Shown here: piece after piece, positions 46,851 to 59,104 of the stretch | Layout: each line of letters starts with the position of its first letter | Numbering within the stretch: position 1 is the stretch's first letter | From: Cytidiella melzeri | Lineage: Eukaryota > Basidiomycota > Agaricomycetes > Polyporales > Irpicaceae | Assembly (NCBI GenBank): GCA_022592445.1 | Contig: JABYQR010000139.1 | Span: 44,684-108,683, forward strand | Length of the DNA: 64,000 bases | Reading direction: 5' to 3' | Program-made: the position numbers and the translations under genes | The notes under the pieces: model-generated | Database searches by the model: none | Told to the model about the DNA's origin: nothing | Seen by the model: the letters and a program-made list of their open reading frames with translations, nothing else

Positions 46851-47419
46851 TGTCAACTGAAGGTGACCCGCCAGGAGGTATGGATTAGGAAGGAGTCGGG
46901 AGACGCACCAAGAGAAGAGATCGTCGGTCTAACTATACACGGAATATCCGACGATCGAGAATTGTTGTATAAAAGGATTCGACTGGCACAGGAGTAAGGC
47001 ATTCGTTCCTGTTGAGCATAGCTACATCCATCATGTATGAGCACAGCTACATCCATCATGTATGAGCATAGCCACGTCCATCATACCGGTACTTTGGGTA
47101 CCCTCATTTCTGTTTCACATTCCTTGATTGGTATCATTATTTGCCTCTGTTTGTACATAGCCCCAGCATGTATATAAGACCGCTGTAGAGCTGTAAATGC
47201 ATAGACAGTCCTTTAACCTGAACCACCACCACGCTTACAGCTAACTTCACTAGCATCTCAGGTGAGCTTCTTCAACATCCCCTAAGTTGCCTGTTGGCCC
47301 AGTGCCTGTGAAGGACACTGTTCCACAGTTCCTTACTCTGTTCCAGGTACGCTACCGATGTTGTAACAGTATGAATGAGAATTTGTTCCTTACTCTGTGC
47401 CAGACCCGTTCACTTGACA
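46851..47419 (+). mobile_element. Solo LTR, family E (copy F) inside MULE-2
   Basis: It begins tgtcaactgaaggtgaccc and ends cacttgaca, with inverted tgtca/tgaca ends. The 5-bp duplication caacc lies at 46846-46850 and 47420-47424. A short unit (gagcatagctacatccatcat) of about 25 bases is repeated three times at 47,018-47,080. TATA-like boxes are at about 46,968 and 47,170. It is a relative of 61,788-62,002. Confidence 0.88.
47328..47403 (+). other. Intron-like segment with duplicated splice flank (LTR copy F)
   Basis: Nineteen bases at 47328-47346 (gttccttactct..ccag) recur with one mismatch at 47385-47403. The first copy is followed by gtacgc and the second by acccg, giving a 57-base GT-AG segment. 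Confidence 0.7.
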
Positions 47420-50400
47420 CAACCAATCAGAGTTAGGTCTGAGGTTTGAATGGACACAAGAAGATAACCAATGACATAATAGTCTGTGTTGAATGGAGGT
47501 GATTGACAGCTGGTGAGAGCATTGTGCTTCATGCCTGCCACTACCTCCTCGTTGATATCCACTCTGTGTCCCTGTTTGTCACGTCAAGCCCCGTCTCCGT
47601 GTCAAACAAGGGGACCTTGTCCATGAGCGAGAGCTGGACATATCAATACATCCATCTTCCTCTTCTCCTTCCTCAACATCCTCATCATCTTTCCATTGAG
47701 AACTGCCCCAGAATGTGCCTGAGTCAGAATCCTTGTCACTTTCACCACCTGTGCTGTGATCTTCTTGACCAATGGACTTAGAGTTGCGAGCTGGGAGTTT
47801 GGGTTTTGGAATGGCAGTAGTGATAGGAAGTGGTCGACCCTGAACAGTAATTCTGACATGTGCAAATGGCTTCTCTGGGGTGGTAAAATGATTAATATCA
47901 CAATGTGTACTGTTAGAACACATGACTGGACTCACTACTGACACTGTTCGATCAAACATTTACATAAGCATTTCTTGCGCCCTTCCAGTCTCGATTGAAA
48001 TGTAGCGTTGGCTTCAGTGCTGACGACAGCCTGTATGAGAAGGATTTTGTAGATTGGTGGTAATATTATTTGTAGCTGTCCACTTATATTATGTACTTGT
48101 AACTGAATGAAAGCTAATTTTATTTGTGTACAGCTACAGGAGTAACAGTACATGTATGCTGTATTTACGAAGAGTATTCAGTACCCCGCCCGCGCAATTC
48201 AAGCTCCGGATTGCACAACATATAGAGTTCTGTACTCACCGTGTGTAAATACCAGGCCTGGGCGTGGCGCAATCAACAACGTTGTCGTCAATAGTCGCGT
48301 TGATGGTGGTTCAAGTGTAAAAGACAGGCTGTATTGTCAGCCAAGGACGAGTGAACCAGGACGCGATCGGCTTTCCAATTTGGGCGCCGATTGTAAATGC
48401 CCCAAAATGTACGCACCCCGACGATCACTGATCGATCTCCGTTTGGATCGAACAGTGCCAGTCTTAATTCCCACATGACTTGCATGTAAGCAATGCAAAC
48501 AGAAGAAAAACCTGTGCAAGTTGAGGACAACAGAAGCATAGGCTGGCAGAGGTATAAATAGAGCTTTACCAGAAAAGAGACAGGGTGGCTGTCCCAAAGG
48601 CCGTCTAAGTAACCATGATACACTATGAAACATGTGTGAGTATGTGAGCACTGCAAACAGAATAAACAAAGAGCCTGACAGAGGCATAAATAGAGCCTTA
48701 CTGGAAAAGGAGAATTGGAAGATCTACAATGCCATCTGTGAGTTTTGTACACTATGTAACAGTCTTATAAACCAAACTATGTACTCTCTTATATACTAAA
48801 ATATGTACCCTCTTAATTATATCTACTATGCTATGTAATTGCCTAAGATTACCATATGTACTAGCTATTGATGAGCTCACAAATTGCCCAAGTCCCCCGC
48901 CAAGCTCTCGGTGTGCCGCCATCAGCCCGCGCCCAGCGGAGTTTCATTAGTGCTGACAATTGGGTGGGAGATTAACGTCAAGTAGCCTTCTTGCCTCATT
49001 CCGTGACAAGCTGGCTTGTTTGACTCTTCAAACATGCACAACTTGTCACGAGCGAGGATTTGAACGGGGCGTCATCCACGGCGAGTGTTTGCGTTGCCGA
49101 AATGACAAACGGGGACCTGCGAAAAAGTTCAGTGACGAGAACGGTATGAATCCAGGTAAGCACCCGACACTACCCTTTATATATGCATGCACTCATTTCG
49201 GGCTCAGCATCTGTCCGACCTTTGTGTTTGCAGAATTTGACCAAAATGGAGGAGATGCTCATCTCACCGGTGCTCCCCATTATGCAGGTTCGCTACACAA
49301 AGGGCCGTCAGTTATGCTATCGAGATCACGTCGTCAATTTCCCGCAAGACATATCAGCAATAGCAGCTAAACTTCCTCGCTTACCTGAAGAGACCGACAC
49401 TGTTATCATTCGCCGTGACAGCCTTGATATGTCTCGTCACATTGACTTTATCGTGAGACGAGACAAAGTTCGAGCCGCGCTTGAGTACAAGATTGCTCAT
49501 GATCCAAATTATGCCTCGTTTGTGATTGACAAGGGTAATCTTTCTCAACTGCCGCAGAATGGATCCGTGGTACATCGGATATCAACCTGTCCGATACGTT
49601 CAACACAAACCAACAACCACTTACAAGCACCTGGTCCTGCAGAGGCTGCTGGTGATATTGTGGATGATATTGACGACATAAACTTCGAAGACGTTGACGA
49701 CAACCATGAGCAGCGTCACAATGGTGTCCTAAATCTGGGCACAGCTGGTCGCTCGGAGATTGAACAAGTGCGTGAGCAGGCAGCTCAAGCCCTCGATGGT
49801 CGCGGGCCGATCACCTATGAACATCATCAGATCGTGAGTAACTATTTTATGTGCCATCAAGAGTGACCAAGATCTCACGTTCTTCAATCAAGCTTACTGC
49901 CCCCCAGCTTGGCGGTGTACCAATCAACGAATCTACTCCGGGATATATTGTCAAAGCATTTCCTACTCTTTTCCCAGACGGTCGCGGTGATTACTATCAG
50001 CCTCGCGTTCACAAGGTTGAACTAGGAGAATATTTCTCGCACCTGATGTTGTTTGAAGACGGCTGTTTTGCGCGTCATCGTAGATTTCCGTGGTTTGCGT
50101 TCAACACCCTGCAGCGCCATCGGTCAAGAAATCAGTCACGAATTTTCATACAGCAGCAACATGATGCTGCTGGACTCACGGCTGCTGAAATTCGTGCCAT
50201 GCTGGAAGAAGGGGACCAGGTCCTCGCAAATCGAATGGTCCAATATGGAGCGCAGCTGCGTGGAACAAGGGCGTATTGGCTGGCGCGGCGTGCTGAACTA
50301 CTCGATATGATCCGCCTGAAAGGCTCGCCCCATGTCTTTTTCACATTGAGTGCCGCCAATTTGCAATGGCCCGATCTACACCGACACATGCCGCAGGAGA

Positions 50401-53400
50401 TAAACGTGCCAGAAGGCGACCTGTCAAAAGAGAAAAGGCAGCGACGGCTAGCACTCAACAACAATCCGCATCTCGCCGCCACATATCTTGACCTTCGTGT
50501 GCAACTGTTTTTCAAACATTACTTGATGCCACTACTTGGAGTCAAAGATTACTGGTACCGCTACGAGTGGCAGGATCGAGGAAGCGGACATGTACATGGC
50601 TTCTTCTGGCTCAAAGACGCACCAGCAACTGAGGGCCTGCAGTGGGATCTATTGAAAGATGAAACAGCGCAGCTACCAGAGGACCAACATGTGCGTATGG
50701 ACAAGTTTGCAAAGTATTGGGACAAGATCATCACTGCTTGGAATCCATGCCCAAGAGAAGACGAGAACTCACCTTTGATAGGAGTTCACCCATGCAGCCG
50801 ATCATTGCAGATCTGCGCGAAACAAAGGCGGAGCTGGCTGAGCTACTCAACTGGGTTCAGCGGCACACTAAATGTATGCCCGGGTACTGCCAGGTGAAGC
50901 GAAGGGTACCTGGATTAGAGGAGAAACAAACAGTGTGCCGCTTTGATTACCCTATGCCTCTTCGAGATCAGGCAGGATTTGGAGTTGATAGTAAAGGGCG
51001 TATCCGTTTCGAGCCACGGCGTAACGATCCGTTACTCAATGGGCATAGTCGTGCTATGATGGTGGCTTGGCGCGCAAACATTGACATCAAGCCCGTCTTG
51101 AGCGAAGAAGCTGCAATAAGGTGAATACCAGTCAGTTGAGCGAAAACATGTATGTCTTACTGACACCTCCATTAGTTACATTTCCAAGTACGCCTCCAAA
51201 TCAGAGTCGAGCGCACCAGCATTTCCGGTCATGCTCAGCAGCGTGGTGACTGACATGGCTGGGGAGGGCACAGCACAGAGTGCAAGCCAGAAATTGCTGA
51301 ATAAGATGCTCGGTGAACGGACATACTCTGCGCAAGAGACTGCTCACTTATTTCTCGGCATCCCACTGGTTCGCACTTCCGTAACCTTCAAGAACTTGAA
51401 CCTATCAAAAGACGGTGCACTCCGAGCATTGGTTGACAATGAACATGAGCATCAGCCGGAAGATGCTGTTGACGATCAGCTTATGACTCGCGAGTCATGG
51501 GTGCAGAGGTAGGCCGTACATCTCACGTACATGCTACTTGCTCACACGCACTTCCTAGATACATCAACAGGTCCGAGGACTTAGATAACATGAGTTTACT
51601 CGAAGTCTAACAAACTCACCATTGGAGAAATCAACGGTGGCGCAAGCACCGTACAACAATGTCAGTCGTTACACGTGTATGGCCGCGATTATCGCCAAAC
51701 CCTGAAGATCCAAGCTACGAGCAGTTCTGCCGCACGAAAGTGCTGCTGCATCACCCTTTCCGCAGCCTGCAGGATGTTCAGAAAAATGCCGCAGGTGACG
51801 TCGCCAGTTGGAGCTCGATCCTTGCTGAATGCAATGCCAGTGGGCACAACCATCCCAAAGATACATTGCGAGACTGGACACGCGAGAATCGCGTAGAGTT
51901 GGAAGACATCGAAGATGACGAAGAGATGGATCCTGACATCCAGGAGATGGATGAAGCAGACTGGCAGGTATACGCTCAGCTGTTACCAAACGCGAACTTG
52001 CCAAACTACGATGTTCGCGATATAGGAAGGCGGCCAATTGACGACGGCTGGGATCTTGACTTGGCTCACGAGCAGTGGGAGAATATCGATTCTATGGCGG
52101 CGTATGTTGCAGAGCAGAGGAAACAACACGCAGGGGAGAATGACATCGCTGAAGGAGATGCGCCATTGGTCAATCTTGACACACTGGAGGATGAGCAACG
52201 TCTAGTGTTTGACTGCTTCATGGATGCTTATCGAGGTATACTGCAAGGTGAGAATGTGGCGCCGCTGCGTTTGAACGTTGATGGGACAGCAGGGTGTGGG
52301 AAAACATACCTCATCCGTGCAATCTGCCAGGAGCTACGGCGTCTTGCCTTTCAGCACAACAAACCAGACCCTATTCGCATTCTTGCACCTTCGGGCGTCG
52401 CTGCATTCAACATCAATGGTATGACCTTGCATTCTGCTCTTGGTATTCCTGCAACAAACGGTTCATTCAACGCCCTCACTGGAATGCGCTTGGCCTCTCT
52501 CCAACAACAGTGGAAAGAAGTTCACTTCATCATCATCGACGAGAAGTCCATGATGGGACAACGCCTCTTTGCGAAAGTTGACTCACGTTTGCGTCAGATG
52601 AAACCACTGGACTCGCCGCTTGGAGGATTCCATGTTGCGCTCATGGGAGACTTTGCGCAATTACCGCCCGTTGGCGACCGCGCTTTGTATTCACAACCAT
52701 CCCCCGTCTGTGACAGATTGGAGAACGTACAGCGGTCTCGCGATGGACATACGCTGTATCTATCTCTCATCCACAGCTCGTGTCTAAAGAAGGTACATCA
52801 ACAACGCGGCGACTCACCGGAACAAGTTCAATTCCGTACTTTGCTCCAGCATGCCAGCTCGGGAGGACTCACGATGGACGACTGGAACCTTCTGCAGACG
52901 CGTTATGCCGGAAATCTCTCTCAAGCAGAGCAGCGATCTTTTGACAACACTGTCTGTTTGTTCACGAAAACTGAAGCTGTCGACGAAGCTAATTACGGCC
53001 AACTTGTTGCGCTCAATGCTCCTTGCGCACGTATCAAAGCCAAACACGATGGCGGGCCAGATGCAGCAAAAGCGACCTCCGACGATGCGGCAGGACTTGA
53101 GGCTGAAGTTATTCTGGCGAGAGGGGCAAAAGTCATGATCACGAGAAATGTCTGGCAAAATCGAGGTGAGTTATGCTATACCCTCTCAGTCGTTGCGATG
53201 CAGCCATGACATGTTGGTAGGCTTAGTGAATGGAGCCACCGGCACGGTTGAAGACATTGTGTGGCCCCTCGGCTCTCATCGCTCCGAACTCCCAATCGCC
53301 GTACTTGTCTCATGCAAAACCTACGATGGTCCTACACTGTGGAGGACTCCCCCCCAAGACGGTTTTCCTGAGGGTGTCCCGATTGTACCGATTGTCCCTA

Positions 53401-53762
53401 TAAAGACCACTTTTGCCTCAAGAGCAAATGCCACGCTGTCTCGCACGCAGCTACCGCTACGTCTTGCTTGGGCTGTCACGGTGCACAAATCGCAAGGGCT
53501 GACATTAGAGCGTGTCCGCATCGGTCTCGGTAGCAAGGAATTCTGTTCGGGTCTAACATTTGTGGCTCTTTCACGTGCAAAATCTCTTTCTGGTCTTATG
53601 CTATTAGATCTTGTGAACTACAGTTGTGTACAAAAATTGGGGGGTAGAGCACTGCAAGAGCGACTGCAGGACATGTCTCGTAGATATCCTGTAGTACAGT
53701 AAACTGAATTAATGCCACCGTGAGACACTGCGGAGCGAGCCATCTCGTCAACGGACGATCCA

Positions 53763-54500
53763 TATTTTGGATGTTGTACATCTTGAATAAAAGAGGTGCT
53801 CAGCTGCTAGTAGAGCATGCAGATATCGCAATTGAACATTGGTGTCCTGCATTAACATATTCAAACCTGACTTTGTGATATGACCGTTGTATTCAGTATG
53901 TCTATCAGTATGTATCATCCATGTAAGTTATATGTAAGTTCAATCCACAGTCTGAAAATCTTGTCCATTACATGAGTTGGTATACTTTACTTTATTCTTC
54001 CAGCTATTCTTTTTACAGCGTCATCACTGCAAAGCCAATAGCCCACAAATTTTGGCAGTCAAACATGTTAGGGAAGTGGATTCACACAATTGGGAGTTGA
54101 ATGTTGACAGAAACTGATTTTGAGCAAACAATTTAGAACAGGTGTCAAACTGAGCTTATTCAAATTGAAGTGTGAAAGTGTGCAACAAGGAGTATTTTCA
54201 ACACCAGGCTGAATTCAGCAGGTAAATTCCACAGCAAGTGACACGGCGCTAGCTATAATATCATCTGCTATGGACACAACCTATTGGAAACAGCTTCTGT
54301 AAGGATATCCATCCTCAACATGAAAGAGCACATGTATATACATGTTCCAATAGGATGATCATGTATACTCACCATCTGAGATTATATATCTCAATTTTTG
54401 CTGTGGCCAGTGTTTGTATGCCCATTGAGGTATAAGAGTATCAACTACAACTCATCAGCAACAGTTTCCATAAGGAAACCCTTTTTTTAACTCAAGAAGT
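53763..54500. repeat. Continuation of the S-gene downstream repeat, no genes
   Basis: Related in inverted form to 26,260-26,930 and directly to 56,700-57,050 and 58,860-59,100 (gttgtacatcttgaataaaag, tatgaccgttgtattcagtatgtctatcag). This is the right-hand part of the repeat interrupted by the Helitron. Confidence 0.55.
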
Positions 54501-55207
54501 TGTCGTGGAGCAGCTGCTGATAGACTGATAAACCCTAAACAAGGGTGGAGTAGATGTGGGGTGGAAGTGGAAAGGGATCTCCAACGACAATAACAAGGTC
54601 AAAGTCAATGATAAGCAGGCAAGCAGGCACAGAGGCCGGATACTAGCAGTGCAAATGACAGAGTTAATAGGGTATAATACTAAGTTACATGCAGTAACTC
54701 ACCTAGCAGTGCAAATGACAGAGAGGTCAAGATGCAGAGCTAGGGAGAGTAAGGTCTACTATATATACTGTGTCTGGATGGTCTGTGTGCAAGTTCCCAC
54801 ACTAGAGACTGGGTAACTGTGGGGCTGGAGTAACAATAGAACAATACAGGACCAGGGTAACAATCAGGGACCAGGGTACGTAGAAGAATAGAACCAGAAC
54901 AATAGAACTATAGAACAATAGAACAGGAACAATAGAACAATAGAAACCAGGGGAATCCCTGGGGGATCCCTGACAATAGAAGGGGGACAATAGAACAATA
55001 GCCTAGGTTGATCTGGAACTGCTCCAGATTGAGTTTAGGGTTTGGGTCTGGACTATTGATAAATAAGGCAGGATGTCATGTGACCGGGGTTAGGGTTAGG
55101 TCCAGTAATAGTCGTAGCTGGAAAATAAGCACTCTAGATAGGCACCTGATGCTGTAAACTGGTGACTGTGATGGAAAAATCCGGTCTCTGTTGGACTATC
55201 CATGTCA
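54501..55207 (-). mobile_element. Solo LTR, family A (copy C)
   Basis: The minus strand starts tgacatggatagtcc at 55,207 and ends at tgtcgtgg on the plus strand (54,501). It is similar throughout to 11,909-12,656 and 25,241-25,903. No matching 5-bp flanks are seen (gaagt against ggatt), so it may have lost its original site by recombination. Confidence 0.8.
54643..54723 (-). other. Intron-like segment with duplicated splice flank (LTR copy C)
   Basis: On the minus strand, 21 bases at 54723-54703 recur exactly at 54663-54643. The first is followed by gtgagt and the second by tatccgg. The segment 54702-54643 is a 60-base GT-AG intron with tattaac before the acceptor repeat. The repeat has the same sequence as in copy B and differs from copy A in both halves. 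Confidence 0.75.
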
Positions 55208-55730
55208 GGATTACATGCATGTACATGTAGCTGCATAGCTTTTATGTGCCCTACATGATCAAAGATCATATAATTCTGCTTTTGTTGTGGCTAGCATTTA
55301 GGCACTAAATGTGGTAGTATGATGTATTGAGGCATCTCAAGGCTTACTGCAGTGTTGTTATGATTGGATTCAGATACCAAGTCCAATCTGTCTATTCCGA
55401 TCCAATTTGATCCCATCAATAGGTCCCATTCATCTAGCCCCAACTCAGTACAACACTTTTGATTTACAACAGCACTTCCGTTTCAACTCACTTCACTGTT
55501 ATGAATAAGGCCAAGTCCGAGTGTTTGTATCATTCCAATGCAATCCCAATCCCAATTCTGACCCATCATCAATAGGACTTGCTGTTACCTTTATATCCAA
55601 TGCCCCCAACAGGCTCTGCACCTTTTTATTAGTTTATACTTCTTTCTATCCATTTCCTTACTTCTTATTATCTTTAAGCCCTGTCATGGACTTGTCATCA
55701 TGCTAGCACTGGCAGCATGATCCATTTCTG
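55208..55730. other. Intergenic, nothing identified
   Basis: AT-rich DNA with no open frame of note and no repeat matched elsewhere in the window. Confidence 0.35.
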
Positions 55731-55928
55731 CTGTGGATGGACTGACTAGCCCTTATTTTTTGCATTTTACCTCTAGTTTACACCTTGTAACACCCTTGCA
55801 ACACCTTTGCAAACCCCTTTGCAAACCCCTTGCACATCTGTTAAGTACCCATATCACATGGCTTAGACGCTCTACACAGTGACATTACTTGCTGCTATGT
55901 CACACTGGCATGTGACTCAGCTTATGTA
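55731..55928 (+). repeat. Partial copy of the insertion at 60,873 (left 200 bases)
   Basis: It shares ctgactagccctta, gcacatctgttaagt.ccc, atcac.tggcttagacgct and cactggcatgtgac with 60,873-61,060. It is cut off where the LTR-like 55,929-56,462 begins. Confidence 0.65.
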
Positions 55929-56462
55929 TGTAACAGTTAAGGTTACACTCACCAGATAGTTGTTGAACTGAAGGGGGAGATAATGAGATAGAGAGTAGAG
56001 TGTGGGTGAGAGTGAGTACTGGAGAGTACAGAGTAGTCCTTGATCAACAGAGTGGATAAGACTGAGGGGATATGCCCTCAGGAGTACCTCTATATATACA
56101 TGAAGGGGAGGACTCCAGGTACTACCCTAAGACCCCTGATACCTACATGAGTAAGCAAAGTAATCTACCTTACTAAGCATGCCCTATGCCCTAGTGGTGC
56201 CACTTTGATAATCAACCAATAGCAATTGTCCCCATGACCTGACCCCATGACCCAGTCCCAAGGCTAGACTTGTTCTAGCTTGTTCTAAGACAAGGCTAGA
56301 CTTTTCCAAAAGGTCCTAAGAACTATGACATCATCTAATGGAATGTTCTATACTATGACATCATAGTTCCAGCATGTTCCACAAGGTTCCAGAGAGTTCT
56401 ATCATGTGATACACAGATAAGGAAAGGAGCGCATCAGCGCATCAGAGACAGATGGCGCTACA
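55929..56462 (-). mobile_element. LTR-like element with TG...CA ends
   Basis: The minus strand runs from tgtagcgccatctg (56,462) to ..ccttaactgttaca (55,929), with tgtatatatagagg inside as a promoter. A fragment of the same end, ..ctggtgagtggtaaccc, occurs at about 18,983-19,030. No target duplication is seen and no duplicated splice flank is present. Confidence 0.5.
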
Positions 56463-58860
56463 TTGTCACTTGTTGTGTTTTGATGACCCACTTTGTTATT
56501 GGCACCAATTTTTACTGCTAATGTGCCCAAAATACCCACTCAACAGAAATACTTTTGTTACTAATGTGTTTGAATTACCCACTTTGTTAAGCAATTCTGT
56601 TGTTGGTAACAACTTTCATTAATAATGTGCCCGCATCACTCACTTTGACTTGCAGGAGTAGGACCATCAAGTGGCAAGATACAATTGCTGAAGTCTAGAA
56701 TATAATGTAGATGTTGTACATCTTGAATAAAAGGAGATGTTTAGTTTGTAGCAGAGCATGTATATATTGCAACTGAAAATTTTGCATCCTCAATCAACTG
56801 TCATTCACATAACAAAGTTCAATCCTGTAATATGACCATTGTATTCAGTATGTCTATCAGTGAGTATTCCATTGTGAAACCATATATGAGCATTGTTATC
56901 AATACTATGGCAAGTGAAATGGCTGTCACCATGGTAATTATTTTACTTCCCTTGATCTCACTCAATGTCAGCCAGACTGCCTCTTCAAAGAGATCCCTAA
57001 TGCTATAATGATCTTTACTATTCACTATAATGGTCCCGGGATAGTTTTAGGTATGTAATCTATCCCTTTGGCATGTGAATATGATGATATCAAATAATTA
57101 CCACAAACACCTTTCAGTAGGTTTTCCATGAATCTCAATCAAGTGATTTTGTCAAGTAGTGCAAAGCAGCATATTCCTGTACTAGATTGCCTGACAGTCC
57201 TCCTACCATATGCTTGTTTGGAAGGTCTCAAGTAAGTCATGTTATGTGATAAGTTTATCCATGAGACAAGCAAGCATCAATGGACTTTTGTCATTGGTAA
57301 CAACTTCTGTTACTAATGTGCCTGGTATAACCCACTTTGATAAGTAGTTTTGTTAGTAAATTGCTCAGCATACTTACTTTGTTAAGTAATTTTGTTATTG
57401 GTAACAACTTTTGTTACTTATGTGTCTGTTCCCAACCTACTTTCATAAGTAATCATCTTACTGGTAACAAATATTGCTACCCATGTGTTTGAGACACTCA
57501 CTTTGATAAGTAACTTTGTTACTGGTAACAACTTTCATTACCAATGTGTTTGGATCACTTGCTTTCATAAGTATTTTTGTATTGGTACAACTTTTGTTAT
57601 TGATGTGCCTGTATTATACACCTTAATAAGTAATTGTTTTACTAATGTGCTGGTATTAGCCACTTTGATAAGAAATTGTGTTATTAGTGATAACTTTTAT
57701 GATTAACTTGCCCAGAATACTTACTTTCATAATTAATTTTGTTATTGAGAATAACTATGTTACTAATGTGCTTAGATTACCCACTTTCATCAGTGACTTT
57801 GTTGTTAGTAACAACTTTATGACTAATGTGCCCTAGTACTAGTTATTCACTCACAGAAGTAATTTTGTTGTTGGTAACAACTTTCATTACTAATTTTTTT
57901 GCATTACTCACTTTGATGTTCCTGGAACAATTCTCACAAGCAACTTTCAATTTGTCAAGTAATGTTCTTCTTGGTAAAAACTTTTATTACCAATGTGTTT
58001 AGATCACTCACTTTCATAAGTACTTTGGTGACAGGTTACAACTTTCATTATTAATCTGGTCAGAATACTTACTTTGATAAGTAGTTCTGTCATTGGTAGC
58101 AACCTTTGTTACTAATGAGCTTGCATTGCTCACTTTCCAAAGTAATTTAGTTGGGATTTACAACTTTTGTTACTATTGTGTTTAGATTATTTACCTCCAT
58201 AAGTATACTGTTCATAACTCTCATTAGTAGAAGTAGAAGCAATCCTATCTTGTTGATGTGCCCACTTTTCAATGAAACCATCACTCTCAACTGTAAATGC
58301 TCCCATATCTGAGTGGTTTGTGATGCCTGTTAGTTTTGCATGGGTCCCGGATTCAATTCCCCTCACTGGTAAATATTCCCCACATGTAAGCGCTGGTTCT
58401 CCGTGTCAAAGTGCTGCAATTGCACAATTAATATTGCAGCGCTTCGACACTAGCTGCGGTAAGCATGCAGCTGACCTTGAATCTGCGTCTGAGCACTGTT
58501 TTTCAGTAAACAAACCATAACTTACTCAGTTTTGCACCAAATTACAAACTTTTGCAGCCAAAATGATCGCAGAACAAAGTGCTATTGAATGGTATAACTC
58601 TTGCTGCCATTGGTGTAGATTTGTTTGCTGTAAAAATCGAATACTGTGTTTTGATCGGAAAAAGTGCCCACATAACAAGTTTTTAAGTGCTAGTAACAAA
58701 CTCAGTACTTTCCCATCAATTGCATTCATTGTGGTGAGAAAAAGAGTGTTAAATTTTGTATTCCCCATCAAATCTTGTGGCATAGAACAATAGTGTTTCA
58801 TGTCGCGACAGCTGAAAGCACTGGCATGCACTGGAACAATTCTTCATTCTTCAGGAATTG
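56463..58860. repeat. Foldback-type repeat with ~60-bp tandem array
   Basis: Roughly fifteen degenerate units of 55-66 bases lie between about 57,290 and 58,200. Each has a cttt.ataagtaat block and a palindrome like gttactggtaac. At 58,200-58,860 it continues with the tRNA-like insert and ends at cattcttcaggaattg. This is the inverted relative of 19,045-20,239. A block at 56,655-57,050 belongs to a different repeat, shared with 26,700-26,930, 53,763 and 58,860. Confidence 0.6.
58301..58370 (+). other. tRNA-Ala-like sequence, second copy
   Basis: It reads tatctgagtggtttgtgatg, cctgttagttttgcatgg and gtcccggattcaattcc, with recognisable A box, anticodon-region and B box order. Pairing of the stems is poor. 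It sits in the same repeat as 19,490-19,566, so it moved with that repeat. Confidence 0.5.
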
Positions 58861-59104
58861 TAATTGCAACTGAAAATTTGGATCCTTAATCATGTGTCAT
58901 TCACATACAACATTTTATTTCTGTAATATGACCATTGTGTTTAGTGTGTCTATCAGTGTGTATTTTATTGTGAAACCATATATGAGCATTGTTATCAATA
59001 ATATGGCCAGTAAAATGGCTGTCCCCATATTAATTGATTTCATGCAAGTTAAATACATAGTATCTTCAGATTTGAATAAAAGGTCATTACTGCTATGACA
59101 GCAG
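58861..59104. repeat. Copy of a dispersed repeat, no genes
   Basis: Matches 56,760-56,950 (tatgaccattgtgtttag, gtgaaaccatatatgagcat) and more distantly 53,850-53,920. No coding frame is supported. Confidence 0.5.

Larger units (their letters stand above)
46209..48983. mobile_element. MULE-2, Mutator-like element inserted in the Helitron gene
   Basis: The terminal inverted repeats start acttgacgttaatctccc and extend with decreasing similarity for about 430 bases (46,209-46,640 and 48,540-48,983). The 9-bp target duplication agccttctt lies at 46200-46208 and 48984-48992. Removing the element and one copy restores the Helitron reading frame (SSLL then ASFRDKL). At 46,640-46,768 it keeps a piece of the same transposase tail found in MULE-1, so the two belong to one family. 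The middle holds a solo LTR and a minus-strand frame (47,959-47,579) that I do not recognise. A segment at 47,487-47,604 is related to 61,512-61,618. Confidence 0.9.
45390..53702 (+). pseudogene. Helitron Rep/helicase transposase, disrupted
   Basis: Exons: 45390-45819, 45883-46208, [MULE-2], 48993-49155, 49208-49833, 49893 onward, introns at 51121-51175, 51509-51558 and 53166-53220, end 53702. The N-terminus has many CxxC pairs (CRKCDRDG, CSLCRIPYP, CTNCRKIF). A Helitron-specific region follows (KMEEMLISPVLPIMQV), then the rolling-circle Rep domain with the HUH motif GSGHVHGFFWL near 50,585 and YISKYASK near 51,180. The C-terminal Pif1-type helicase shows Walker A GTAGCGKT near 52,285, IIIDEKSMMG, GDFAQLPPVGD, VTVHKSQGLTL and FVALSRAKSL. 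Damage: the 2.8-kb MULE, a one-base frameshift near 50,805 (HPCSRS then ADLRETKAEL in another frame) and an in-frame TAA at 51608-51610. It cannot produce the full protein. Confidence 0.9.
44811..53760 (+). mobile_element. Helitron (autonomous type, now broken), with nested MULE-2
   Basis: Approximate limits come from comparing the flanks with uninterrupted relatives at about 56,655-56,720 and 26,840-26,930. The host repeat runs to ..cagtccctgagg near 44,811 and resumes at ..ttggatgttgtacatc near 53,762. The 5' end contains gcgagcgaagcgagc. I could not identify a certain TC start or CTRR hairpin end. Without MULE-2 the element is about 6.2 kb and encodes one Rep-helicase protein. Confidence 0.7.

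Noticed and set aside
44811..53760. Exact Helitron ends (TC start, CTRR with hairpin)
   Set aside because: No convincing pair of ends was found. Limits are given only from comparison with uninterrupted relatives.
54501..55207. A target duplication for LTR copy C
   Set aside because: The flanking five bases (gaagt and ggatt) do not match in any register I tried.
57290..58200. CRISPR-like array
   Set aside because: Units are contiguous and diverged with no constant repeat and unique spacers, and the genome is fungal.
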